Positions 8,002 through 17,366 of a stretch of 64,000 nt of DNA are shown one piece after another (the first letter of the stretch is position 1; each line of letters begins with the position of its first letter). The position numbers and the translations under genes are program-made. The notes beneath the pieces are model-generated. The model saw only the letters and a list, made by a program, of their open reading frames with translations. It was not told the origin of the DNA and did no database searches. The stretch lies in assembly GCA_003210095.1 (NCBI GenBank), contig QCNP01000001.1:666001-730000 (forward strand), written 5' to 3'. The stretch comes from Pelagibacteraceae bacterium AG-426-E17. Its GTDB lineage: Bacteria; Pseudomonadota; Alphaproteobacteria; Pelagibacterales; Pelagibacteraceae.

Positions 8002-9123
8002 ATGAGTAAAAATAACTTAAAAGTAGTTAAATCAGCAAAAGATAAAGATTTGGAAAATAAAGAGAAAAATAAAGCTTTAGAAGCAGCCATAAGCCAGATT
8101 ACGGATAACTTTGGTAAAGGCTCTGTAATGAAGCTTGGCCAAAAAAAAGCAATGGATATAGAGTCTATTTCTACAGGCTCACTAAGCTTGGATTTAGCCC
8201 TGGGTATTGGTGGATTACCGAAAGGAAGAATTGTTGAAATTTATGGTCCAGAGTCTTCTGGAAAAACAACACTTGCTCTTCAAGTAATCGCTGAAGCTCA
8301 AAAATCTGGTGGAATATGTGCATTCGTTGATGCAGAGCATGCTTTAGATCCAGTATATGCAAAAAAATTAGGTGTAAATACAGAGGAATTATTAATTTCT
8401 CAACCTGATGCTGGTGAGCAAGCACTAGAGATAGCAGATACACTTGTTAAATCAGGTTCTATTTCTGTAATAGTTATCGACTCAGTGGCAGCATTAACAC
8501 CAAAAGCTGAAATTGAAGGGGACATGGGTGATCATCACGTAGGTCTTCAATCAAGATTAATGAGTCAGGCTTTGAGAAAACTAACTAGTTCAATATCAAA
8601 CACAAATACAATGATGATTTTCATTAACCAAATAAGAATGAAAATAGGTGTTATGTTTGGAAGTCCTGAAACTACATCAGGTGGAAATGCATTAAAATTC
8701 TACTCATCTGTAAGAATGGATATTAGAAGAATTGGTGCAATAAAAGATAAAGATGTAATCATTGGTAACTCTACAAGAGTTAAGGTTGTTAAAAATAAAG
8801 TATCACCACCATTTAAAGTAGTTGAATTCGATCTAATGTATGGAAAAGGAATTAGTAAAGTAGGTGAATTGATCGACCTTGGTGCTAAAGCAGAGATTGT
8901 AGAAAAATCTGGAGCTTGGTATGCATACAAAGGTGAAAAAATAGGTCAGGGCAGAGAGAATGCTAAAATTTACCTAGAACAAAATCCAAATGTTGCCGCT
9001 GAAATAGAGATGGCAATTAGAGAAAAAGCAGGTGTGATCACTAAAAAGATAGAAGGTAATCCACTTGATCAGGAGAAAGTAAAAGCAAATCAAAAAGAAG
9101 AAGCTCCTACAAAAAAGAATTAG
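8002..9123 (+). CDS. recA: Recombinase RecA
   Basis: A 373-residue RecA of normal length. It shows the Walker A loop [12 protein letters not shown]-type [10 protein letters not shown], Walker [11 protein letters not shown], the L1/L2 DNA-binding loops ([34 protein letters not shown]) and an acidic/lysine-rich C-terminal tail. It forms ATP-dependent filaments on single-stranded DNA for recombination and for LexA and UmuD self-cleavage. An AGAGG ribosome site at about 7991 precedes the ATG. A candidate SOS box lies upstream and a strong terminator downstream, so it is a single-gene unit. Confidence 0.99.
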   Translation: MSKNNLKVVKSAKDKDLENKEKNKALEAAISQITDNFGKGSVMKLGQKKAMDIESISTGSLSLDLALGIGGLPKGRIVEIYGPESSGKTTLALQVIAEAQKSGGICAFVDAEHALDPVYAKKLGVNTEELLISQPDAGEQALEIADTLVKSGSISVIVIDSVAALTPKAEIEGDMGDHHVGLQSRLMSQALRKLTSSISNTNTMMIFINQIRMKIGVMFGSPETTSGGNALKFYSSVRMDIRRIGAIKDKDVIIGNSTRVKVVKNKVSPPFKVVEFDLMYGKGISKVGELIDLGAKAEIVEKSGAWYAYKGEKIGQGRENAKIYLEQNPNVAAEIEMAIREKAGVITKKIEGNPLDQEKVKANQKEEAPTKKN

Positions 9124-9145
9124 CTAAATAGTCATTATTAGTAAT

Positions 9146-9171
9146 AAAAGGCGTCTTAACAGACGCCTTTT
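9146..9171 (+). terminator. Rho-independent terminator after recA
   Basis: An 11-bp perfect stem (AAAAGGCGTCT with AGACGCCTTTT) closes a 4-base loop and runs into a T tract. It lies 22 nt after the recA stop and is the clearest intrinsic terminator in the window. Confidence 0.92.
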
Positions 9172-9222
9172 TTCCCTTTAACGTTATAGACATCATTTAA
9201 AAAAACTGTATTTTAAAAAGAT

Positions 9223-11892
9223 ATGGCTCAGAAAACTTTAAATGAAATAAGAAACACTTTTCTCAAATATTTTGAGAAAAATGATCATACAATAGTTGAG
9301 TCTAGTAATCTTGTACCTAATAACGATCCTACATTGATGTTTGCAAACTCTGGAATGGTTCAATTTAAAAATGTTTTTACAGGTTTAGAAAAAAGAGATT
9401 ATAAAAGAGCAACTACTTCACAAAAATGTGTAAGAGCTGGCGGTAAACATAATGATTTAGAAAATGTTGGTTACACTCCAAGGCACCATACATTCTTTGA
9501 GATGCTAGGTAACTTTTCTTTTGGAGATTACTTTAAAGAGAAAGCAATTCATCTTGCATGGAATTTAATAACAAAAGATTTTGGATTAGATAAAAACAGG
9601 CTCTATTTCACAGTTTTTAGTGAAGACGATGAAGCGTTTAATCTTTGGAAAAAAATTACAGGATTTGGTGATGATAGAATAATTAAAATACCAACTTCAG
9701 ATAACTTTTGGTCAATGGGAGAAACTGGACCTTGTGGTCCCTGTTCAGAAATATTTTACGATCATGGAGATCATTTAAAAGGAGGTTTGCCTGGCACAAA
9801 AGATCAAGACGGAGATCGATATATCGAAATTTGGAATCTAGTATTTATGCAGTACGAACAAGTCTCGAAAGATAAAAGAATTGATTTACCGAAACCATCA
9901 GTTGATACTGGGATGGGTTTGGAAAGAATAGCAGCATTGCTTCAAGGAACACATGACAATTATGAAACAGATCATTTTAAAAAAATAATAGGCTCTATCT
10001 CTGAAGAATTAAAAGTTAAGCCTGATAAAAATAATTTATCGAGCTTTAGAGTGATTGCAGATCACTTAAGAGCAAGTTCTTTTTTATTAGCAGAAGGGGT
10101 TTTACCATCAAATGAGGGTAGAGGTTATGTTCTGAGAAGAATTATGAGAAGAGGTATGAGGCATAGTCACTTACTTGGATCAAAAAAGCCTGTCTTTTTT
10201 AATATATTTGAAACATTGATGGATGAAATGTCAGGTAATTATCCAGAGTTGAAAAGAGCTAGCTCATTAATTAAAGAAACATTAAGAATGGAAGAGGAAA
10301 AGTTTTTGGTTCTACTTGATAGAGGTATCAAAATTTTGGATGAAGAGATCACAAAAGTCGATAAAAAATTATCAGGTGAAGTAGCGTTTAAGCTTTATGA
10401 TACGTATGGTTTTCCACTAGACTTAACAGAAGATATTTTAAAAAACAAATCTTTAAAATTAGATCACGAAAAATTTGATAATTTAATGAAACAAAGTAAA
10501 GAGCTTGCTAAAAAAAATTGGAAAGGGTCTGGTGATACATCCATAGAAGAAATTTGGTTCACTATTAAAGATAAAACTGAGCCAACAGAATTTTTAGGTT
10601 ACGAGACAAATACATCAGAAGGAATAATAAAATTTATTATAAAAGATAACAAAGAGGTAAATTCATTATCTGAAGGTGAGGAGGGACATATAATTTTAAA
10701 CCAAACACCTTTTTATGGTGAGTCAGGTGGACAACTTGGTGATACTGGTACAATTAAATGTGGTGACAATAATTTTATTGTAAATGATGTACAAAAAAAG
10801 TTTGGAGATTTATTTATTCACTCTGGTAAAGTAAAAAAAGGGAAAATTAATTTAAATGACAGTGTTGAATTAAATATAGACTTTGAAAGAAGGAAAAATA
10901 TTAGGGCATATCATTCTGCAACTCATCTACTCCATGAATCTTTAAGAAGAACTTTAGGTAAGCATGTAATGCAAAAAGGATCTTTAGTTGCACCAGATAG
11001 ACTTAGATTTGATTTTAGTCATATGAAACCGATATCCGAAAATGAATTAGATAAGATTAATACAATTGTTAATCAGATTGTTGATAATAAAAGCGAGGTG
11101 ATTACAAGACTAATGACACCTAAGGAAGGCATGGAACATGGTGCTTTGGCACTCTTTGGAGAAAAATATGGAGAAGAAGTAAGAGTAGTTTTTATGGGTG
11201 AGGAAAGTAATAAATATTTTTCAACAGAGTTATGTGGAGGTACACATGTGAGAAATACAAGTGAGGTTGGAAAATTTAAAGTTGTAAGTCAATCTGCAAT
11301 AGCATCAGGTGTGAGAAGAGTAGAAGCATTACGAGATAAACAATTAGAAAAATATTTAAAAGAAAAAGAAAAAAACTTAAATGTTGCTATACAAAAAGAT
11401 CAAGATCAAATTAATGATTTGTCAGATGAAATTAAAAAATTGGGTGGTATTCCTAATATAGGTTCTACTGATAAAAAAATAATTATAAAAGAATTAAATA
11501 AACAATTAGAAGTCCTGAATATTAAAAATGTTCTTAGTGATAAGAATAAAAATATTATTAAAGATGAGAATATAAATAATATAAAAGTGAGATTCCAAAA
11601 AATTAATGATCTTTCTCCGAAAGATCTAAGAAAATTAGTCGATGAAGGTAAAAATTATTTAAAAGAGGGAATAGTTGTAGTGTGTGCAAACAAAGATGAT
11701 AAAGTAGGATTAGCTATCGGTGTTACTGATAGTCTAACAAAAAATTATGATGCTGTTGAACTTGTAAAAGCAGGTTCTGAAATTATAGGTGGTAAAGGCG
11801 GGGGAGGTCGAAAAGATTTTGCTCAAGCTGGAGGAAATAAAAAAGACCAAATTGATGAAGCATTTAATAAAATTAAAACTTTAATCAAATAA
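9223..11892 (+). CDS. alaS: Alanyl-tRNA synthetase
   Basis: The 889-residue protein has the full bacterial AlaRS layout. There is a class II catalytic core (RNTFLKYFEKNDH, LMFANSGMVQFKNVF, GPCGPCSEIFYDHG), a tRNA-recognition region, an editing domain with HSATHLLHESLR and the zinc motif CGGTHV, and a C-terminal C-Ala domain ending in a glycine-rich GGKGGGGRKDFAQAGG. It charges tRNA-Ala and clears mischarged serine and glycine. It follows recA closely, a common bacterial order. Its 3' end overlaps the convergent prepilin peptidase gene by 8 nt. Confidence 0.99.
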   Translation: MAQKTLNEIRNTFLKYFEKNDHTIVESSNLVPNNDPTLMFANSGMVQFKNVFTGLEKRDYKRATTSQKCVRAGGKHNDLENVGYTPRHHTFFEMLGNFSFGDYFKEKAIHLAWNLITKDFGLDKNRLYFTVFSEDDEAFNLWKKITGFGDDRIIKIPTSDNFWSMGETGPCGPCSEIFYDHGDHLKGGLPGTKDQDGDRYIEIWNLVFMQYEQVSKDKRIDLPKPSVDTGMGLERIAALLQGTHDNYETDHFKKIIGSISEELKVKPDKNNLSSFRVIADHLRASSFLLAEGVLPSNEGRGYVLRRIMRRGMRHSHLLGSKKPVFFNIFETLMDEMSGNYPELKRASSLIKETLRMEEEKFLVLLDRGIKILDEEITKVDKKLSGEVAFKLYDTYGFPLDLTEDILKNKSLKLDHEKFDNLMKQSKELAKKNWKGSGDTSIEEIWFTIKDKTEPTEFLGYETNTSEGIIKFIIKDNKEVNSLSEGEEGHIILNQTPFYGESGGQLGDTGTIKCGDNNFIVNDVQKKFGDLFIHSGKVKKGKINLNDSVELNIDFERRKNIRAYHSATHLLHESLRRTLGKHVMQKGSLVAPDRLRFDFSHMKPISENELDKINTIVNQIVDNKSEVITRLMTPKEGMEHGALALFGEKYGEEVRVVFMGEESNKYFSTELCGGTHVRNTSEVGKFKVVSQSAIASGVRRVEALRDKQLEKYLKEKEKNLNVAIQKDQDQINDLSDEIKKLGGIPNIGSTDKKIIIKELNKQLEVLNIKNVLSDKNKNIIKDENINNIKVRFQKINDLSPKDLRKLVDEGKNYLKEGIVVVCANKDDKVGLAIGVTDSLTKNYDAVELVKAGSEIIGGKGGGGRKDFAQAGGNKKDQIDEAFNKIKTLIK

Positions 11893-12649
11893 AAGTTAAA
11901 TAATTTCTTACAACTAAATATGCCACTGTTCCAAAAATTAAGTAAGGACCAAAAGGTATTTGTGAACTCAAACTTTTGGATTTATTAATTAAACTTGGTA
12001 AAGCAATTAGCAAAGCACTTAAAGAAGATAAAAAGATTACATACGGAATTGAGTACCATCCAAACCAAAAACCAATTGCAGCTAAAAGTTTCGCATCACC
12101 TAATCCCATTCCTTCCTTCTTTCTAATTTTCAGATACAAAGTAATAATACCCCAAATTAAAATATAACCGAACACTCCACCGATTAAAGAGTCCAAATAA
12201 TTAGGAAACAAACTTAAATTAATATTTGGATCAAATGATTTCAAGAAACCTATAATCATTAAAGGGAATGTTAATTCATTTGGAATTATAAAATGGTCTA
12301 GATCAATAAAAAAAATAATAACAAAAAAGATTGTTAAGATAATCAATAGCAATGTCGTTATTGATATCCCATATAAATAGAAAATACTTAAAAAACCTAA
12401 AGCAGTAACTAATTCAACAAGGAAATAACGAAAATCTATTTTAATTTTACCGCACCTGCAATTACCTTTAAGAACCAAATATGAAATTAAAGGAATGTTG
12501 TCATACCAATTAATTTTTTTTTTACAGGATCTACACTTAGATCTACCGCTTACAATATTTTCCTTTTTAGGCAGTCTATAAATGCATACATTGCAAAAAG
12601 ATCCCCACAGCGAACCTAAAATAAAAACGACAAAGTAAATGAACAACAC
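11885..12649 (-). CDS. pilD: Prepilin peptidase / N-methyltransferase (PilD, GspO)
   Basis: A 254-residue polytopic membrane aspartic protease. The N-terminus carries GSLWGSFCNVCIYRLP and the zinc-site cysteines (CRSC and CRC around residues 38-66). The two catalytic aspartates lie in FIDLDHFIIPNE and GMGLGDAKLL. Length and about eight hydrophobic segments fit full bifunctional PilD. It would cut and methylate the type III leaders of the pilins encoded downstream. The start is GTG at 12649, since no ATG precedes the conserved N-terminus. A 37-codon reading frame ends in-frame just before it. Confidence 0.95.
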   Translation of the reverse strand: MLFIYFVVFILGSLWGSFCNVCIYRLPKKENIVSGRSKCRSCKKKINWYDNIPLISYLVLKGNCRCGKIKIDFRYFLVELVTALGFLSIFYLYGISITTLLLIILTIFFVIIFFIDLDHFIIPNELTFPLMIIGFLKSFDPNINLSLFPNYLDSLIGGVFGYILIWGIITLYLKIRKKEGMGLGDAKLLAAIGFWFGWYSIPYVIFLSSLSALLIALPSLINKSKSLSSQIPFGPYLIFGTVAYLVVRNYLTFI

Positions 12650-12652
12650 AAA

Positions 12653-12766
12653 CTATAATTTTATATTTGCTGCAATTTCTACAATTCCATCGATGCAATA
12701 TTGAACTAACATGAAAGCATCATAGATGTGTAGGTAAAAATTGTTTGAATATATGATTAATTCCAT
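12653..12766 (-). CDS. Possible small protein ORF upstream of pilD
   Basis: A 37-codon ATG-started frame on the minus strand begins MELIIYSNNFYLHIYDAF and ends with TAG three bases before the pilD GTG. It is in the same frame as pilD, so only the amber codon separates them. It may be a coupled small protein or leader peptide for pilD, or chance in the 160-bp divergent gap. No family is recognised and no ribosome site is clear. Confidence 0.3.
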   Translation of the reverse strand: MELIIYSNNFYLHIYDAFMLVQYCIDGIVEIAANIKL

Positions 12767-12809
12767 TATTTAAAAATTATCAAAAAAGTTATAAATTGCC
12801 AATATAATT

Positions 12810-14090
12810 ATGATTTTTGGTGCGAAAAAAATAGAGGTAAATAGGGTTGAGGATAACTCAAGGCAGGATCTTGCTTTAATAACTCAAATGAATCAAGAGT
12901 TAGCAGGATCATTAGATCTTAAGGAAACATTACAAAACGCTTTAGAAACAATTATAAAAAGAATTAACGCACAAGCTGCTAATATATTTTTAATAGAGGA
13001 AAAGAGACAAGTCTTTCAGTGTATTGCATCTAAGTATCAAGCTTACTTAGAGGACTTTGAGATACCATTAACTCAAGGTGTAATGGGTAGAGCAGCATTG
13101 GGTAAAAAATGTATTAGAGTTGGAGATGTAAGGAAAGATGTAAGAGAGATAGCAGAATTTTATTTTGATTTAGATAATAAAACAAATTTCACTACTTATT
13201 CAGTTTTGTGTTCACCACTTTTAGTATCTGGCGAATGTATTGGTGTTATTCATTGTTTAAATAAAAAAACTAATACAAAATTATTTGAAGAGAATGATAG
13301 AAAATTATTAGAGACTCTATCTGGACCAGCGGCTCTCGCAATTAAAAATGCTAAGACTGCAAAAGAACTAATCGATAAGAATAGAATGCAAAAAGAAATT
13401 GAAATCGTTGGTGAGATACAAAAAACTTTATTGTCTGAAAATAAAAATGATGATTTTCCGATAGCAGGAATTAATATCCCAGCTAAAGTTGTATCAGGAG
13501 ACTTTTATAATTTTTCTGACTTAGGTAATAACAAATATGGTTTTGGTGTAGCGGATGTTTCTGGAAAAGGAATTAAATCATCATTGCTAATGTCAAAGGC
13601 ATCGAGTCTTTATAGATGTTTAAGTAAAACAATTTTTTCTTCTTCGAGTCTTTTAAAAATTTTGAACGATGAGATTTGCGAAACAACAACAAGAGGGATG
13701 TTCGTTACAATGATAGTAGGTGTATATGACAAAAATAAAAATGAATTACTTTTATCTAACGCAGGCCATGAACCTCCATTAATATTTTCAAAAGATGGAA
13801 ACTTTAAAACAATAGATGAAGCTGGTCCACCGCTCGGCATCGCTCCTAATTTCAAATTTACAGAACAAATAATTTCTTTTAAAGAAAGTTCAATGTATAT
13901 ATTTACAGACGGTATAACAGAAATGAAAAATAATAATGGAGAAATGTTAGGACAAGAAGGTTTCCAAGATTATATAAAAAAATATCAAAGCACACCAAAC
14001 AACAAACGATTACAAAAAATGATAGAAGATTTAATTAGCTCTGGAAGAATACAAAAAGATGATTTAACAATAGTTACAGTAGATGGATAA
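12810..14090 (+). CDS. GAF-domain SpoIIE/PP2C serine phosphatase
   Basis: The 426-residue soluble protein has an N-terminal GAF domain (about residues 22-175, with LTQGVMGRAALGKKCIRV and the CIGVIHCLNKK strand), a helix linker (QKEIEIVGEIQKTLL), and a PPM/SpoIIE phosphatase (about 200-426). Phosphatase motifs are KVVSGDFY, VADVSGKGI, MFVTMIVG, NAGHEPPL, GPPLGIAP, FTDGITEM and DDLTIVT. It is of the RsbU/RsbP type that dephosphorylates a STAS antagonist in response to a ligand on the sensor domain. It is transcribed away from pilD and toward the pilus operon, six bases before a small membrane-protein gene. Ligand unknown. Confidence 0.93.
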   Translation: MIFGAKKIEVNRVEDNSRQDLALITQMNQELAGSLDLKETLQNALETIIKRINAQAANIFLIEEKRQVFQCIASKYQAYLEDFEIPLTQGVMGRAALGKKCIRVGDVRKDVREIAEFYFDLDNKTNFTTYSVLCSPLLVSGECIGVIHCLNKKTNTKLFEENDRKLLETLSGPAALAIKNAKTAKELIDKNRMQKEIEIVGEIQKTLLSENKNDDFPIAGINIPAKVVSGDFYNFSDLGNNKYGFGVADVSGKGIKSSLLMSKASSLYRCLSKTIFSSSSLLKILNDEICETTTRGMFVTMIVGVYDKNKNELLLSNAGHEPPLIFSKDGNFKTIDEAGPPLGIAPNFKFTEQIISFKESSMYIFTDGITEMKNNNGEMLGQEGFQDYIKKYQSTPNNKRLQKMIEDLISSGRIQKDDLTIVTVDG

Positions 14091-14095
14091 TAATT

Positions 14096-14398
14096 ATGAT
14101 GTCTCTACCAAAAGTTATGATAACTTTTGCAATTGTTTTATCATCGATATTATTTTGGGCTACTTCAAATGTTTGTAGATATAATTTTACAATTGAAAAA
14201 AAAACCAATCAACTAAACATTCTTGTTCAAGAAATTGATCCATCAATACCAATGGCTAAAATTTATTATTTTAAAGAACTTAATTGTAACAACGTGGATT
14301 TAACTTGGGATTACGAAAGAGTAATTAAAAATTTACAAACTATCTCAGTTTTGATTTACCAAGAGTTTTCTACTGATATAAGAGGGGACCCAAACTAA
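14096..14398 (+). CDS. Unknown small membrane-anchored protein
   Basis: A 100-residue protein of unknown function with one N-terminal hydrophobic helix (about residues 6-24) that could be a signal anchor. The remainder is polar and probably extracytoplasmic, with two cysteines (in SNVCRYN and ELNCNNVD) that may form a disulfide. ATG 14096 is followed at once by a second ATG at 14099; either could be used. It starts 5 nt after the GAF-phosphatase stop, so the two are probably co-transcribed, and it ends before the motif-rich intergenic region. No family recognised. Confidence 0.65.
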   Translation: MMSLPKVMITFAIVLSSILFWATSNVCRYNFTIEKKTNQLNILVQEIDPSIPMAKIYYFKELNCNNVDLTWDYERVIKNLQTISVLIYQEFSTDIRGDPN

Positions 14399-14940
14399 AA
14401 AATATAAATATTCATCTTTTTTTCAAAAATTTCTAATTAAAGTTGAATTTTATTTTTTTTTTAGGATTTAAATCAATTTCAACTAAAAATTTAGTAAAAA
14501 TAATACAACTTTTGATAATAATATTATTAAAACTGATTTTAATTTTAAGATTTGTTTGTAATCATAAACACTCTAACACAAAAAAACTAAACTCTAACAC
14601 AAAATACTGAATAAATTGAAAAATCACAATAATTGTTGATTTTATTGTCTTTTTAAGTGAAAAATAAAAATCATTAAACTCTAACACAATTGATAATTTA
14701 TGATTGTGTTAGAGGAATAATAAATTGTGTTAGAGATTTATAAAATTTGTTTATTTTTAATTTTAAAGCTTCAAAAAGAAATAAGTAAAAAAAATGTTAA
14801 TTTTACTAGCTTTTTTAAAAATAAGCTCAGAATGAACAATAAATTATAAAATTTGTGTTAGACATTTTTCAAATTTGTGTTAGAGATTATCTAAATTGTG
14901 TTAGAGATTCGAAAAATTAATTTTTTCGATTGGAAAATTT
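14399..14940. other. 542-bp non-coding control region before the pilus operon
   Basis: This is the only gene-free stretch above 300 bp. Its first 170 bases are AT-rich without a clear hairpin terminator. From 14571 it holds eight copies of an 11-bp motif, listed separately. I see no convincing small ORF, tRNA or known RNA. A promoter for the PilM-PilN operon must lie here, but in such AT-rich DNA I cannot pick -35 and -10 boxes reliably. Confidence 0.7.
14571..14906. repeat. Array of eight TTGTGTTAGAG motifs, phased at 21-22 bp
   Basis: The motif TTGTGTTAGAG occurs on the minus strand at 14571-14581, 14592-14602 and 14679-14689. It occurs on the plus strand at 14704-14714, 14725-14735, 14853-14863 (last base C), 14875-14885 and 14896-14906. 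Neighbours within clusters start 21, 21, 22 and 21 bp apart, close to two DNA turns. Copies 3 and 4 form an inverted pair with 12 identical bases per arm. The last copy ends 34 bp before the PilM-PilN ATG. This looks like an operator array for a regulator contacting one DNA face; iteron-type sites are the alternative. Confidence 0.9.
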
Positions 14941-17364
14941 ATGAGCGAAGATAATAAAGACGACGTTATAAAAAATGATAATGAAGTAAGTGAAGCTGAT
15001 ACTCAATCAAAAGTTGATGAAAATAATACAACTCAAGAGATAAATCAGCCTCCTGCTGAACAAAATATTGAAAATCAACCAAATGTTGAAAACAATGAAA
15101 AACCAGATGTAAGTTCAGCCAATAATTTAACTCAATCCCAAGAAAATGATAATAAAGAACCCGAAAATAAAAATGAACACCAGGTAATACACAAAAAAGA
15201 TGGTCGACTACATATATATGTAAGACAAGACAAGTATAAGGGTGAACTTAAATCAAAAAATTGGGTTGGTAGACTTTATATTGATGGAAAACAAAAAATT
15301 TCTTCATCAGGTACTCAAAATCTAGATGAAGCTATACCTATTTTAGAAAAATGGTTTGATGATATTCATGCTGAGAGCGAAAGATTAAAAAAACAGAATG
15401 AACAAAGCCAAACCTCTTCGAATAATGAGCTGCCAGCAAATTTAGAAGGAGTAAATGAGACTAAAGTTCCTTCTCCAAATTTAACAACTACAGCAACAAC
15501 ACAAACAGAAGTTGCTGCACCACAAATAAGCCAACCAGTCGTTAATCAAAGTGTTGAAAATAAAACTGTAGAAAAAAATATTTTGAATAATAACAATGTT
15601 AACGATGAGAATAAAAGCAAGCCGTCTTCTACAAAAGAAAAATTTTCAAATTTATTTGGTAAATTAAAAAACATAAAATTAAAAAAACCATCTTTAGATG
15701 GTATTAAACTTCCAAAGTCTCCATCCTTAAAAAAAAATAATTCACTTACGAAAGCATTTGATTTTTTAAAATCAAAAATTGGAAAATCATCAATTCAAGG
15801 TGAAGAAATAGTTGGGGTTGAATTAAATAACAAAAGTATAAGATTAGCTCAAATTAATGTAGATAAATCTAATCAATGGGTTCTTGAAAAATTTTATACA
15901 CACAAAATAGATATTCCTGATGAAAGCTCTGTTTTAGAAAATGCAGAAAAGATTACTGCTGAGCTAACACTTGCAATTCAAAAATCTAAAACTCTTACGA
16001 CTAATGTTGCTATTTCTATTCCTGTAACTAGTGCAATAATAAGAGTTGTAACTGCTCCATTAATGAAAGATGACGAATTACAAAAAGCAATCGAAACAAA
16101 TTCTCTTTGGGAAAATCTTGTTCAGCTAACGGATAATTTAGATGATTATTCTATATTCCACCAAGTCATAAATAGAAATCAAAAAGATAACACTATGGAT
16201 ATTTTATTCGTTGCATCAAAATTAGCAGACATAAATAATTATGTTTCAATTGTAAAAGCAGCAGGATTAAATCCAGTGATAATAGATGTTAAATGCTTTG
16301 CGTTAAAATCTGCAGTTGACCAAATTAATCAAATTTCAAATAAATCAGAAGATGCAAATTTAACAGCAGTTTTAGAATTTGGTTTAGATGAAAATTATTT
16401 GATGATTTTGTATGATAATAATCCAATAATAACAGATATATTTTTAAGAGGACAAGATAGAAAAATTCTTCAAAGCTCACAAGACTCTGAGGAGAAAGCT
16501 GGTTTAGTAAGAAGATATGTAACTCAAGTAAAACAAGCAGTTCAAGATTTCGAGACGAAATATGAGAAAAGAATTAGAACTTTAAAAGTTGTTTCAGATC
16601 TAGATAATGTTGAAGAATATTTATCTTTTTTTAGAAAGAGTCTTTTAAATGTTGGTTTTAATTTGTTTGATCCTATTGAAGGTTTAAAAGTTCCTCAGCA
16701 ATTCCAAAAAGATTTAGATTTACCTAATAAATCTTATTTAACCACATCAATAGGACTTGCATTTAGAAAATTAGATGTTTTTGGTTATTATAAATTCGTA
16801 ACTGCTGCTAAAAATATCAATTTATTACCTAATAGAAAAAGCATGTTTCAGCAGAAAAAGATGAAAGCAATCTCAGGTTTTGCTTTTAAAGGTTTGGCTG
16901 GAGTAATAGCAGGAATATATTTAATTTTATTCACTTTATCTTTTTGGAACATTCATTCTTATAATAAAAAACTCAAAAACTATTCTCAAGTTCAACAAAA
17001 TCACACACTTAAATCAGCCGAATTAAAAAAAGTAATTAAAGAGCTGAAATTAATGCAGACAACCTTACAATTAAGTAACAGCCTTAAATCAAATAAAGAA
17101 GTAAGCTATAGGGTATTAGCTCAAATAGCATCAAGTGTACCCACTAGAGTAAGATTTGATTCAGTGGATTATAATGGTACTAATTTAATTACTATTCAGG
17201 GTATTGCTGCAAGCGACCAAGATATTTTAAAATTTATAGAACAATTAGGTCAACAAAAGTTAATTGATCAAGCATCACTCTCTTCAATGAAGTTACCTAG
17301 GTCAAGAGCGGGGGGAGCAACAATGAAAGGATTTAGAGTTTTTGTAAGAATTAAAAATATATAA
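14941..17364 (+). CDS. PilM-PilN fusion, type IV pilus assembly (MshI/GspL-like)
   Basis: The 807-residue protein unites functions usually split between PilM and PilN. Residues 1-80 are Gln/Asn/Glu-rich and disordered. About 83-150 form a small domain (GRLHIYVRQDKY, WVGRLYIDGKQK, SSGTQNLDEAI) that resembles the three-stranded Arm/AP2-like domain of integrases. A basic linker follows. About 286-635 are the actin-like PilM ATPase fold (EIVGVELNNKSIRLAQI at its start). A transmembrane helix lies at about 650-672 and the periplasmic PilN coiled-coil/ferredoxin-like part at 680-807. It would sit at the inner membrane linking the PilB motor to PilO/PilP. It heads the pilus operon, immediately after the motif array. 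Confidence 0.87.
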   Translation: MSEDNKDDVIKNDNEVSEADTQSKVDENNTTQEINQPPAEQNIENQPNVENNEKPDVSSANNLTQSQENDNKEPENKNEHQVIHKKDGRLHIYVRQDKYKGELKSKNWVGRLYIDGKQKISSSGTQNLDEAIPILEKWFDDIHAESERLKKQNEQSQTSSNNELPANLEGVNETKVPSPNLTTTATTQTEVAAPQISQPVVNQSVENKTVEKNILNNNNVNDENKSKPSSTKEKFSNLFGKLKNIKLKKPSLDGIKLPKSPSLKKNNSLTKAFDFLKSKIGKSSIQGEEIVGVELNNKSIRLAQINVDKSNQWVLEKFYTHKIDIPDESSVLENAEKITAELTLAIQKSKTLTTNVAISIPVTSAIIRVVTAPLMKDDELQKAIETNSLWENLVQLTDNLDDYSIFHQVINRNQKDNTMDILFVASKLADINNYVSIVKAAGLNPVIIDVKCFALKSAVDQINQISNKSEDANLTAVLEFGLDENYLMILYDNNPIITDIFLRGQDRKILQSSQDSEEKAGLVRRYVTQVKQAVQDFETKYEKRIRTLKVVSDLDNVEEYLSFFRKSLLNVGFNLFDPIEGLKVPQQFQKDLDLPNKSYLTTSIGLAFRKLDVFGYYKFVTAAKNINLLPNRKSMFQQKKMKAISGFAFKGLAGVIAGIYLILFTLSFWNIHSYNKKLKNYSQVQQNHTLKSAELKKVIKELKLMQTTLQLSNSLKSNKEVSYRVLAQIASSVPTRVRFDSVDYNGTNLITIQGIAASDQDILKFIEQLGQQKLIDQASLSSMKLPRSRAGGATMKGFRVFVRIKNI

Positions 17365-17366
17365 TT

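Noticed and set aside
14399-14570. Possible terminator, small RNA or ORF in the AT-rich part before the motif array
   Set aside because: No GC-containing stem followed by T residues and no coding-like frame could be found by eye.
14679-14714. Inverted motif pair as a transcription terminator
   Set aside because: The 12-bp arms could fold, but no T run follows and the arms are two copies of the repeated motif, so an operator pair is the simpler explanation.
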